Shown here piece after piece: positions 22,170 to 33,755 of a stretch of DNA of 64,000 nt. Below the pieces are notes generated by a model. It saw only the letters and a program-made list of their open reading frames with translations, was not told the origin of the DNA and made no database searches. The position numbers and the translations under genes were made by a program. Where the stretch lies: assembly GCA_028622995.1 (NCBI GenBank), contig JAJQJQ010000002.1, positions 9,238,001 through 9,302,000 on the forward strand, in the 5' to 3' direction. The stretch comes from Panagrolaimus kolymaensis (lineage: Eukaryota; Nematoda; Chromadorea; Rhabditida; Panagrolaimidae). The stretch's first letter is position 1; each line of letters begins with the position of its first letter.

Positions 22170-22617
22170 GTATGTTTGTTATTTTATCTAAAACTTAGAC
22201 AGTATAAATTGCAGGTTCACCGGAAAGAAGCTTTACACCACCCTTTTCCCAGTAAGTCATTATTTTTGGTGCAAAAGCAAAAAAAACCGCCACTCTGTGA
22301 AAAATACTTAAGAAATTTTGTCAAATTTCTTAAGATTAAAAATTTTTCATTTGAAACTTTACGCTTTGAAGATTCATATACCCTTCTTTTATATCGTAGC
22401 ATAAGATCAATAAAATTAAATAATGGAGTTTCTAAAATTGTGCTTTTTCGTTTTAATTTACTTAAAAAAGCCGATGTAAAAGCAAAGGATATCAATCTAA
22501 ATTTTAATTTTTTGCTATAGGTGTATGAATTTTGTAAAATATCATTTGTTATTATCTAATATGCATGCCCCGAGCATAAAATTAAACTTTTATAATTTAA
22601 AAAGTATTAATTTTTAG

Positions 22618-24264
22618 ATCTCTTTAGTATCGTGGAAGACGAAAGTATATATATTCCACAATGCTCGTTTATTTTCACTGTCGATACTAATCAAGCTTTC
22701 TCAATAAAATATTTACATGATAAATCTGAAATTTGCGCATTTATTACATCAATGGGTGTTATTGAAGAGCAAATTAGTCTTCTTAATAACAATCTTTCTG
22801 CTGAAGAATCAAATGTTAATAACGAAACACCTGATAATCTACTAAAACGGATTAACACATTGGAAAATGAAAGAGTACGCATTAATGTTATCCGCTCATC
22901 ACTTTCTTTTAAAAAGACTAATCGGAAAACTGAAAATGAATTAGAAGAACCGTTGGGTGCTTTAGTGGATGAGGAGAAAAAATTAGAAATTATCAAAAAT
23001 AATATCTTAACTCACCGTTTAGAATGCTTTCATGAAGACATAAAAACAATTTATCAGGAACAAATTAAATGGCGGATAATAACTTCAACCCAAATTACTG
23101 AGTTTAATGAAATAATTAGTGCTAGATTAAATCAAATTAATGGCGAGCTTCTACCGGAAGCAAAAAAAATAGAAGCAGTATTATTTAAAGTTAAAACAAA
23201 TTTTTTTCAATTAGAATTTGAAAGAATTAAAGAAAAGTATGCACAAATTAAATAAAAAGTATACATAAGTATTGTAAAAAATTTGAGATATTATGTTTCA
23301 GATTCCGCTCATTGACATCTCTGTTGGAAAAAACAAGTCGTTTGATGATTGAGAGAAAAATATTTTTAAATCTCCTTGAAGAATTTCGAGAAACCATTGA
23401 ACTTACTATTGATTTAAGTGATAGGGCAAGATCATTGCCATTGTGTGCTGATGAGACTGGAGATAAATTGAAAAATATTGTAAAGCTTAATTTCAGATAG
23501 CAAAATTATATTACTTTAAATTTTAGTCAGACGAATTAACTAGTTTGCAGGATAAAGCTCGTGATCAATCAAATCGTATTTCAGATCAACAAAGGCGGGC
23601 TGAAATGACTGTGATCGATTTTGATACATCTATTCAAAGATTAAATGACGCCGCACGCGCTCATACAAATTCATTTGTTTCAATTGAGCCGGAAAAGGAG
23701 CCAAGTTTCGAATATGATGACGAAGCTGTTGATATTGCAAAACTTATTGACCAAGCGGAGGATATTAAAAAAAGTCTTGAAAAACTTAGCGCAGATGATG
23801 AAGCTATTGAAGAGCCTGAAAATTATGAGTTGTTGATTAAAGCATCGAGAGAGGGGAGATTTGGACTCGAACAAATTCTTACAAAAATAGATGAAGCTCC
23901 TGATACACAAGAAGCGATTCAAGAATATCGAAACAGAGTAGTCGATCTCATTCAATCACTCCTTAATCTCGAAGATCAATTAAGTCAAAAACTTAAACAA
24001 AGTGCCGAAATTCATGATAAATATCGTATTATTATTGGAAAAATGAAAGATGCCAAGGAAGTAGCTGAACAAGTTCTTAATAAAATTAATCCATCCACAG
24101 CAAGCTTACATGATGTACAAGAAACGATTGCAAGCATATTAAATGAAATCTCTGAACTTGAGCAAGCTAAACTTAGCATTCTCTTTGCTACAGAATTACA
24201 AGCAAAATGCGAACAACTTCGAATGCTATCAGAAGATGTCAATAAAAAATATACTACAAAATAG
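22618..24264 (+). CDS. Spectrin-repeat-like coiled-coil protein (nesprin/ANC-1-like?), partial
   Basis: Three exons fit in phase: 22618-23236, 23302-23479 and 23527-24264. The product is almost wholly helical and charged, with heptad-like patterns (NLLKRINTLENERVRINVI, ILTKIDEAPDTQEAIQEY, LNLEDQLSQKLKQSAEIHDK) and no transmembrane segment. This fits a piece of a spectrin-repeat giant such as nesprin/ANC-1 or a plakin; the family is inference. The first visible exon starts in phase 2, so at least one upstream exon is missing or unrecognised. The end KKYTTK* comes 17 bases before a foldback element, so the gene may be truncated there. Confidence 0.5.
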
Positions 24265-24280
24265 TTAGCTAAATATTGTA

Positions 24281-25497
24281 CCAGGACTTTCAATAAGTTC
24301 GTGCGGGGGTAAATCGTGATGCCCAACTATGAGGATGAAGGCTTTTAAAATGGGGTTTGCGGGTGTTTGTAGGCCCAACAAAGGTGTTTCTGACGAGTGA
24401 AACAGACTTAGATACTTGTTGGATAATTTTGGAGTTCTAAGCCATTTAATTATTAAGATCTTAATTTCCAAATGAAAACCCTCTAAATTCATTTTGAAAA
24501 ATTTGAAATTGATTTGAAATCGCTAAAAAAACATTAAAATTAGGAATTTTACAAATTATTTAACAAAAATATATCGATATCCTTGGAAGAAATCAGCATA
24601 TTCTTAGTCATCTTTAGCTGAGATGGAGCAACATGGCTATGTTGCTAAAAATGAATGTTTTGCCAATGCTATTGTTATTTTTATGCTATATTTAGCTATT
24701 AAAAGGTGTTTTATAATTATTCTGAAAGTTTTAAGTCAAAACATCGTCAAAAACTTAATTTTTGATAGCTATCATGATACATCCACCAAATATAGCCATA
24801 TAGAGATAAAAATGGATGGTTCATTAATTGTATCATCATTCCATTTTTTAGACTATTTTCAGCTATTTTTATGCTATAAATAGAGGCTTTTTAGAAGAAA
24901 AATAGTTAAAATTAGCCCAAAAATGGAATGATGATGGAAAAAAGAGACCATTAATTTTATGCTGTATATGGCTCTATAATGTCTGTATATGATGGATATA
25001 CCAAAAGGACTATCAAAAACCATGTTAATGATGACGAATTGTTATGAAACTTTTAGAATAACTATTAAACACTGTTTTGATGGTATATATAGCATAAAAA
25101 TAACAATAGCATTGGCAAAACATTCATTTTTAGCAACATAGCCATGTTGCTCCATCTCAGCTAAAGATGACTAAGAATATGCTGATTTCTTCCAAGGATA
25201 TCGATATATTTTTGTTAAATAATTTGTAAAATTCCTAATTTTAATGTTTTTTTAGCGATTTCAAATCAATTTCAAATTTTTCAAAATGAATTTAGAGGGT
25301 TTTCATTTGGAAATTAAGATCTTAATAATTAAATGGCTTAGAACTCCAAAATTATCCAACAAGTATCTAAGCCTGTTTCACTCGTCAGAAACACCTTTGT
25401 TGGGCCTACAAACACCCGCAAACCCCATTTTAAAAGCCTTCATCCTCATAGTTGGGCATCACGATTTATCCCCGCACGAACTTATTGAAAGTCCTGG
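24281..25497. mobile_element. 1.2-kb foldback element, mariner-like ends
   Basis: Nearly the whole 1217 bp is one inverted repeat. The arms are about 24281-24735 and 25045-25497, with an imperfect palindromic centre. The ends read CCAGGACTTTCAATAAGTTC and its complement, and are flanked by TA on both sides (24279-24280, 25498-25499). AATAAGTTCGTGCGG resembles mariner-family terminal repeats, and a TA duplication fits Tc1/mariner. Each arm contains the same open frame pointing inward (MNLEGFHLEIKILIIKWLRT...), about 70 codons and slightly F-box-like. With no transposase, this is a non-autonomous foldback or MITE. Confidence 0.85.
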
Positions 25498-25730
25498 TAT
25501 TTATGTAGTAGAAAAGGTATAACAAATTATTGCAAAAGATGAAAATCAACCGGAAATCAGGTCGAATGACCGATAATTTTAAGGGAACAAAGATTATTTG
25601 GTATTTTTAAAATATATTTATTTTTTTAATGTTTTTTTAATTAATTTTATGCATATTTCTAATTATTCCCAATTTGGCATAAACAAAATGTTAAAAATAA
25701 AATTCAATTTTTTAAAACTATTTTTTATAG

Positions 25731-26064
25731 CTTGGATGTAAGTGATTGGAATAACAATATTGAGAATTATATAAATATCACACGTCCATGTTTTGAAAAA
25801 ATGTGTTTACATTTATTAGAACAAGTTAGAGAAGTTTTAATTCAAACTTTTTCAAATGCAAATTATATTTCGGCGATATCAATAAAGTTTTGCTGGTTGG
25901 TGGAGGATGTAGAATGCCAATGATTCAACAACTTTTAAGAAAAATGTTTACAAAAGCTGAACATTCATGCCATGAACATCCCGAAAATCGTGGCCATTGC
26001 GGCTGCATATTATGCATCATTTTTGAAAACTCAGAAAAATTGTCGAATTATTTAAAAAATACCT
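25731..26064 (+). pseudogene. Hsp70 ATPase C-lobe fragment with frameshifts
   Basis: After an acceptor TTTTTTATAG the frame reads ENYINITRPCFEKMCLHLLE, matching Hsp70 'SITRARFEEL..DLF'. A shift near 25866-25870 brings in DINKVLLVGGGCRMPMIQQL (the VGG-S-x-R-x-P adenosine motif). Another shift near 25975 is needed to read IVAIAAAYYASFLK (compare AVAIGAAYYAAF). It could be the displaced 3' part of the ATPase domain that breaks off at 21478. Frameshifts and loss of the middle make it non-functional. Confidence 0.7.
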
Positions 26065-26217
26065 GAACAATTTTTTTATAAATATTTTTTTATGTAATTA
26101 TTTTTATTGAAATAATATTTATTGTATTATATTATGTCAATTGCATTTCATTAATAATTTTTTTAGTAAAATACCCTTGAGAATTATTTTAAGCTTTTAT
26201 TCTGAAAAATAAAGGCT

Positions 26218-26444
26218 AAACTCGTATTGGGACGCTATTCCATTGTAATGCTAAATTTTGGAAATAAACTACTTCTTCATTAACCGTAGGACAAATTTTA
26301 ACTCGAGTTTGCTTTTTAAACCTAAAATATCAAACATTATTCATAATTCTTTTTAAATATTTTCAAACCTCAAACAACTCCTTAAAGCTGGATGAAAAAG
26401 AATAAAAACAAAAGGCCACAAAAAACAATGACATGCATTTTCAG
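26218..26444 (-). pseudogene. Duplicated 3' end of the sre-like chemoreceptor gene
   Basis: Almost identical to 31650-31872. It contains the last exon (ending in NSIPIRV-like sequence), the 47-bp intron and part of the preceding exon, and breaks off inside that exon. The retained intron shows a DNA-level duplication. It lies in the same orientation as the parent, 5.4 kb away. Confidence 0.85.
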
Positions 26445-26654
26445 AACGCCGTTTTCTTAAATGTATCGTTTGTAAATTGATGGATTTTAATTTTTTAATA
26501 AATTATTTCAAAAATTCGCGGTTTTTAAACCAAAATCTTTAAAAGTTTATCAAAACCTTTTTGATATCTATAAATTCACAAAAAACCATAAAAATGAAAT
26601 TGAGAAATTTGCAAAGTATATTTCTTCTTTTATCATATTTTTTTTTATAAATAT

Positions 26655-27110
26655 TTCACTTTTATGTTTATTCGGCACGCCGATGAAAAAACGTTTGAAA
26701 AAAAAAGAATGAACGTGTTTCGATTTCTGTCACGTTGTCAAAAAAAGAAGAAGAAAAAAAGACGTGGGCAGCATTTTTTTTTTAAAAAAAAATTAAATAT
26801 TGCAACACATATTTTTTAAAAGCAGAAACAAAAAAATGTCAGTGAAATAAATTTTTTGTAATATAAATAGCCCATTTTTTTTTATAAATTTGAAAATTTC
26901 AGTCTTTTTTGTTTCGTTTTAATTTTAAACTTTATTTTTGTTAGAAAAGAAAAAAATAGCCAGATTTGGAATTAATTATTGTATCAAAATTATGTCTTTT
27001 ATTTTAATTTTAAATAAAATGGTTTACTTTTTTAAATTTCAAATTATATGACTTATTTAAAATGAGCGAAATGTGATTCCGGTGCAGGCTTAGTTAGCAT
27101 GAAAATAAAA
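26655..27110 (+). repeat. Segment duplicated from 18953-19400, ending in a fourth GDSG relic
   Basis: Similar to 18953-19400 through the landmarks given there. At 27066-27105 the frame reads CDSGAGLVSMKIK and stops, corresponding to GDSGSALVCIK at 19368. The duplicate is more decayed than the first copy. Confidence 0.55.
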
Positions 27111-27122
27111 TAATGATAGTTA

Positions 27123-27424
27123 TTATAGTTTTGATATCAACAAAGTGTTGTTAGTTGAAGGTGGACGTCATATGCCAAGCAGGACTGAGCGGTATTCCAT
27201 TCCGTTTTTCGCGGAATTCCGTGGTTTTTTGAGTTCCGTTTCCGTCCGTTTAAGGATATGTCATTTCCGCTCAGCCCTGATGCCAAGGATAAAAGCATTG
27301 CTTTAAAAAAATGTTTACCTATCATTCTTGTGATGAACATACAAAAAAAATCGAGGTCATTTGAGCTGCTTATCATGGCTTGGTTTTTGAAAACATCAGA
27401 AAAACTTTTATATTATTTAAAATA
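27123..27424 (+). pseudogene. Hsp70 C-lobe relic split by a hAT-like MITE
   Basis: The frame FDINKVLLVEGGRHMPS matches the Hsp70 adenosine-site region (and DINKVLLVGGGCRMPM at 25.9 kb). The hAT-like element at 27180-27279 interrupts it. Decayed matches resume after the element (GCCAAGGATAAAAGCATTGC; ATGTTTACCTATCATTCTTG) with stop codons. Confidence 0.65.
27180..27279. mobile_element. hAT-like MITE, copy 2
   Basis: A 100-bp element with terminal inverted repeats CAGGACTGAGCGG and CCGCTCAGCCCTG (one mismatch) and a perfect 8-bp target duplication ATGCCAAG at 27172-27179 and 27280-27287. The interior shares GCGGAATTCCG, GTTCCGTTTCCG and ATGTCATTTCCGC with the copy at 3201-3349. It is inserted in an Hsp70 relic. 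Confidence 0.85.
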
Positions 27425-27547
27425 AAATGTTTAAAGAAGACAATTTTTATATGACAAAATAAATGGATGTGCATTATAAAACATCAAAATTTTAACATTA
27501 AAATAACAATATCCAAGTATCATATTTAAAAAATCTATACACGAAAA

Positions 27548-30500
27548 TTAATGAGCTAAAGCAACGCTTATCAATAAAAACACTAAAGAAAAAAGTTTAG
27601 GATTAGCATTTGAAGTGGTTGTAGTTGGAGACTGATGTGGTTGATGTGTAGTGGTTCTTGTAACTGTTGTTTCTTTAGTAGTTAAGGTGCTTTTATTTCC
27701 TAATAATGTTGTAGTCGCGAGTCTTGTAGATGTCGCGACTTTTGTAGATGAATCGTCTGTGATCGTAGTTGGTTGTATTGTTGTTGTAGTAATAATTGCT
27801 TCGCATAATGGTTCTGTGCCATTCCAATTACCATCATCACTGCAATATAAATTAACATCACCCATAACTTCAAAACCTTGGTTACAGCTACATTTAGCAA
27901 ATGAGCCTGGCATATAATTATTAACAGAACAATATCCATTTGATGGATTTGTTAAAACTGAGCACATTGTAATATTTTGTGATGTTGTTTTTTTAGTTTC
28001 ATTAAATTCTTGATGTGTTCCTCGAGTTTGGTTTGCAATAGCTTCATCTCCCGTTGTTACTAAATCCCATAAACAACTTTGATCACCTTCACAAATTTCA
28101 TCAGCATTATCTGGTAATTGACCATCAGCATATCCAAAAGATGGCTTGAAATGAGGAAAATAATAAGTTGAATAATTTTTACCGAAATAATTAAACAAGC
28201 TCTCATCAGGTTTAACATACCATTCCATTCCAAATTTATAATGAATTACTTCTGTTGTTGAATTCGCTGGAATTAAAACACCATATGGCGTTTCTAAATC
28301 ATTAAAAGAATTTCCATCAAAAATTCCCAGAATACCACGAGTGTAATTTCCTTTATAATCATTTCTTGCATAAATTGTCAATGAATATGGCGAAAATTGA
28401 AAGGAAAAACCATTAGAAAATGTGATAAATACTGTATCTCCATCTTTACGGATTGCAACATCATCTATCATAAAAGTTTCTGCTAACACATTAGGTGGAA
28501 TTGGTATGCTGTCATAATAAACATTGATTTGACTTGTTAAAGGAGGAAGTTCAACCTATAAAGCTTTTATATATCATTTTCATCGCTATTTAACGATTTA
28601 CCTGTACAACAGAAGAAATTCCCGATTTTAAAGCATATGCCGATAAATATGAATAACTACTAGAATTACCTGAAGGTAAAATAAATCTTGCTTGTGCTTT
28701 AAATGGCTGATCATCAATTGTTTTAATCAACCAAAATTCCCCAGCTCCATTAAACGTATAATATAAGCCATCAAATGTTGTAAAATGGGGATCACCGTTT
28801 CCTAATGCTCCTGTGGGTGATGAATAATTTGTACCAGAATCAGGATGTCTATGTTTATATAAACCTTCGCAATCTTCTAAACTTCCTCCACTTTGAAGAC
28901 AGCAATAAATATATGGAATTTTATCCAAGGCATAATTAAGAAATCCAGCAGCTAAAGAAGGATGGGCAATTGAGGGATAACCAGCTCCTAAAAAACTCTT
29001 TTTTAAATGTTGTATAAATATTTGATTGATTTTTTTATTATCTTTTCCCTCAAATATTTTAACCAAGCATTTATTAAATGATTTTGATTTTTTTAACAAA
29101 AAATTATTCTTAACTCTCTTTTTTAAACAAAAGCTGCAGAATATACCTGGAGTATTTAAATTTATTTGTCCACTTTTATAACAACAATGTTGTCCGCCTC
29201 CACTCGGGCTTGGTGTAGCAGAATCATAACAAATATCTGATCCAGGGTTGAAAAAACAATCCGCTCCACTATTACAATGTCTATCAACAATAAACCCTGG
29301 ATCTAGTTGGGCTAATTGAAGGGTTGGTGGACAAGGAGGAACATCGTTAGGAACTTCCCATAATGATGATGGTGGACCATTACCATAATGTGAATATAAT
29401 TTACAACCATATTTCAAAGCAGGGCATTCTTTTGCGGTCCATTCAGCAACTTAAAAAGCAATGTTATTTAACTATTAAAAAATCATTTCGAACATACAGT
29501 CGGTAGCAGCAACAGAATAATATGGTCTATCGCCTGAAAAATAATCCCATACACTTTTTCCCAAAGTCCATGCTCCGCTACATGCATATTCTCTTGGGTC
29601 AAGTGAGCAAGCTAATTTATTAAAAGCCAATTGTTCAGCTTTAGGCATTAAATATTTTCTGTCTTTTTTTCTTATTTTGTGAATAATTTCTTTTGCATGT
29701 TTAATGCATGTTGTGCCTTCCGAAGCGCATGCGCATATTGTAGTAAATCCTAATTCTAACCATCCCTCAGCATCCTTTCCACTAGCAAGATCGTTTTCTT
29801 CGGGATCCCATGTAAACAAAAGCGATTCATTTGCTAGAACTTTATAATGCAAGGTTTGTTCTTTTGGCTGGGTAACATAAATATATCCAATCAAAGTGTT
29901 GTTAAATGTTGAGTTAGTGTTAGAATTTGTATCCCAAATTTCGAGTTCCATTTGAACTCTTCCTGTTATAAAGAAAAAAGGTGTTGGACATTTAATGTGA
30001 GTTAAGGTTACAATCTGAAGTTATCATTTTTAAAATCCAAAGTTATCGTAATTGCAAAAAAAAAAAGAACTTACAATTGCATCCCCTTCTGTAACGTTTA
30101 AATTAGGATCATTAAAACGGCAAATAACAGCTTGTGTTGTAGTCAATTGAATATGAGTAATATCAAGATAAATGTGACCAACTAGATCAATTGTATTAGG
30201 CACGATGCAAAAATCTCCTGTATAATCTCCTTGACATTCTGGTGTTGGTGAAGGAGTAACTAGTTGGATGTTTGTTTGTAAAATATATTTACCAGGGCTT
30301 TCAATATTTGTTTGATTTGCCACAGAGAGAATTGATGATGTACATGAGCCATTAATCTTTGCACGATGGCTTCCATCGCCAAAATCATAACCGGCAAAAG
30401 CTGGAGTTCCACCAAGTCCATTAATTCCATCACTAACATCACCGGTTGTCCAAGTTATTTCATTATAATAAAAAATTACAAATGATTGAGTACCATCTGT

Positions 30501-31177
30501 AACCAAAGTTACTTGGAAGCTATTACGTTTCCGATCGATTGTATTTGTATCATTTAAATCAATGAAATATGTTACATCGACCCATGTTGCAATAAATGCC
30601 CATTTAAGATTTACTTTAAGATTGGATGAAATTTCCGCGATATCATCTTGAGCTTGTTTTAAAATAGTTTCATTTGTTGTTTGTCGATAAAATATATCTC
30701 CAACATAACGAGCATCAACATCGGCCCTGAAATGTTATTAAATCGAACCAAATATAATAACTAAACTCTTTTTTATTTATTCATGTTATAATAGTAGAAG
30801 CTAAGTTTCTATCGTCCAAAAAAGGTTATTAATTTTTATTCTTCGTCTCTACTAAATTTTAGATTATAAAAAATAACAAACCAAAATGGCGCAATCATAC
30901 GATACTGTGGCGGCACAGCGGAGCACCATGGAGTAAAATCAGACACTTTTTGATGGAATGTAAGAATTCCATTTTCATTTACCCATAACGTTGGTTGAGC
31001 GATATCAAAAAATGGAAAGGGATATTGTAGCATCTGAGGTGAAGAACTAACATCGCTTCCTCGTTCAAGTTCGACATCTCCATTTTCAATTCCATAAGGA
31101 TAAAACTCATTTAATGGAACTTCAGAAATGATACCAACAAAAAAGAGTAATAAAAGAAAGGACACTATATTTTTCAT
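27548..31177 (-). CDS. NIDO-AMOP-VWD-Sushi mucin-like surface protein (MUC4/SUSD2-like)
   Basis: Five exons in phase: complement of 27548-28555, 28602-29449, 29498-30014, 30075-30726 and 30882-31177; about 1106 residues. A signal peptide (MKNIVSFLLLLFFVGII) is followed by a NIDO domain (PTLWVNENGILTF ... MIAPFW-ADVDARYVGDIFYRQ), then GRVQMELEIWD, an AMOP domain (CPALKYGCKLYSHYGNG ... GGGQHCCY), a VWD domain (LGNGDPHFTTFDGLYYTFNG ... RGILGIFDGNSFNDL), and a Sushi/CCP domain (CSVLTNPSNGYCSV ... CSDDGNWNGTEPLC). A Thr-rich mucin-like stretch and a hydrophobic end (LFSLVFLLISVALAH) suggest a GPI anchor. An adhesive or epithelial surface role is inferred. The stretch 28988-29146 has donor and acceptor sites and no stop, so it may be an intron, giving about 1053 residues. 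Confidence 0.85.
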
Positions 31178-31648
31178 CCTAAAATGTATCAGCGACCATT
31201 AAATGAATAAACTTGCATAAAATGATAATTATCAATGCTTTTTAACCCTAGAAAATTTTTTATTTGCCACACCTTCTTTTTTTTTTTCTTGAGATAAGCA
31301 TTAAAGCAATTAAAAATTAAAGTATTTTGATGATTCTTTGTTTTCAAACAAAACATACTTTTGATATTCCAAGCAATTTGTCTTTGTTTCTTATCAGTAA
31401 ATGCTTCAAAGAAATAAAAAATTTTCGTCAGTTCAAAATTAAAATGTGGAGTAGATTTTTATTTTATTTTTTAGGCTAAAAACTTTCCTAATAGCAAAAT
31501 GAACTTTTTTCAAATGGAAAAACGTTAATTTTTAATGTAGTGGAAAAAAGTAACTTTATTTTACTAATTTAACATAGGAAAATATGATAAACAAAAAAAT
31601 TAAATTTTTTTAATAATACCCATAACGTTTAATTTTTTTGGATGAATG

Positions 31649-33755
31649 TTAAACACGTATTGGGATGCTATTCCATTGTAATGCTAAATTTTGGAAATAA
31701 ACTACTTCTTCATTAACCGTAGGACAAATTTTAACTCGAGTTTGCTTTTTAAACCTAAAATATCAAACATTATTCATAATTCTTTTTAAATATTTTCAAA
31801 CCTCAAACAACTCCTTAAAGCTGGATGAAAAAGAATAAAAACAAAAGGCCACAAAAAACAATGCCATGCATTTTCACTATCCAATGCAGCTCTCAAATAT
31901 CCATGCAAAGGTCCAAGAAGGCTAAAAAAACAAATATAAATATTAAAATTATTTTCGCTATGAGACCCTTACTGTTCGACAGAATAAAAAAACATGAAAT
32001 AATAAAATATATTTTCAATAAGCATATGAATGGAATAAAAAATAGTTACAGCAGTCATCATTTTTAAAATTTCAATATTTTCTGTAAGTTGGAATCTTAA
32101 AGTCAAGGTAGTTTGAGTGGACCATCGACGAAGGAAACGCTTATTGAAAATACGTAGGGGAATAAAACCCTAAAAAAACAAAAAATAATTACAGATATTT
32201 TTTGTTGTTGATGCCAAAATTTAAATATTTTTGTGGAAAAAAAAATTTCAAAGCCCCAAAAATTGAAAAATTACAATTTTTTAAAAATAACGAAGAAAAT
32301 TTTTGATTGAAAGACCAAAACTTAAATTTTTAACCAAAAATATTCACTTTTTTCATTGCAGAACTTTATTTTTTTTAATATTCAGCTTTCCTACATCAAT
32401 TTTCATCCAAGTAACAAAAAACCTACAAAAATAAAAAGAAAATCCATTAAAAACATTATGGACATAAATATTGTACTTTGAAATATACCCATGTATGATA
32501 AAACAGATATGCCACAACATGCTATCCACTAAAAATTTCCCATATATTTTTAAGTAAATTTATTTATTTTAACTGAACTTACTGGAAATAAAATTAAAAT
32601 TACCAATAATGGATAATTCTTTTCGTGTTCATAATTTTTTGCTTTCCAAGTACCATAAATTCGTTCAATAAAAATCATAAAAAGATTTATTGAAAAAAAT
32701 TGTACTAAACAATTGTGTAATGCTCGAAGATATGTTTCTGTTTCAGTGTCGAAATAACTTATGGGCTGAACAATGTGAACGGCTGCGAGAATGCTAAAAA
32801 TTATTGGATTGTTATATTTTAAGCTTTGAATGGCGTAATTTTCTTCGTGGCTCTTTTAAAAAAATAATTGTTAAAATAATTATTTCATATTTAAAATTCT
32901 TTATTTTTTAGTTTTTCATTTCAAGTTATGTAAAAAAGCTAGGATATAAATTTTTTAAAGAAAAAATAATGTTCTTTGTTTTTAGGTAGCAAATTTTGTT
33001 ATTACTTTCCTACGCGAAAAAAAATGTGGGAAAAATAAACAAAATACTTTTTATTATATTTTTAATTTCTCATATATTTTACTTTTTTTACGGTAATGAA
33101 AAAGTGTAAGAATTTTCAAAGTAATTGCAAGTTTCGAAAAAAAAAAAACAAACTGTTATTTTTTAAAGAAAATTGCTTTGAAATAATAACTTTAAAAAAA
33201 CTCAAACTAATGCTTTTTTTACAATATTATTAAAGTCTTGGTAAAAGGCAAAATGAAAAAAAAATACTTTTGATCCAAAAAAACCTAAATTCTATTTTAA
33301 AATAAAAGTCCAAACGAGAAGAGAAGAATTATCCGAAATTTCGAGAGAAATTGTTTCAATGTAAAATTTTGAATTTCTTACAAAAATGGAGAAATTTTTT
33401 TTGTTGCTAATATTGCTTGAGCTACTTTTTCAGAAACAGAGTTTCTTTCAAAACCCGGCTCCGCAGCTAATCAACAAAAGGCAAATTCAATTTCTTACCT
33501 GATAATAGCAAACAGCAAAGAAGCAATAATTTGACTAACACACAGTAACCTTATATTCGTGTGAAGCAATTTTCGAGTATACAAAATCCCCAAAAATAGA
33601 AAATTACTCAAAATACTCAGGGATAAAAACGAAATTTCATTAATTCTTAAACATTTTCGAATTAAATCTGGTGGTGGAATTAATGGCTTTAAATCAAAAT
33701 AAGAGTAATTCATGTTTGACCCAGCAACTAAAGAAATTATACTTCCATCCGCCAT
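31649..33755 (-). CDS. Serpentine chemoreceptor, class E (sre)-like
   Basis: A seven-transmembrane receptor of chemosensory type. Well-supported exons: complement of 31649-31754, 31802-31921, 31973-32169, 32583-32850 and 33499-33755. A small exon near 32489-32528, and perhaps one near 32340-32390, are uncertain. Features include helix 1 (ISFLSLSILSNFLFLGIL), helix 2 after RKLLHTNIRLLCVS, FFSINLFMIFIERIYGTW (an E-R motif after a helix), and TLRFQLTENIEILKMM, close to the R-(F/Y)-Q-x-x-E-N motif of Sre receptors. The end is NSIPIRV. I could not join the middle exons without a weak donor, so loss of function is possible. A copy of its 3' end lies at 26218-26444. Confidence 0.65.

Noticed and set aside
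21516..22520. A single 334-residue intact protein
   Set aside because: It has no proper start, aligns only as exon 2 of the mini-Hsp70 type, and has a GTATGT donor at 22170 after which homology stops.
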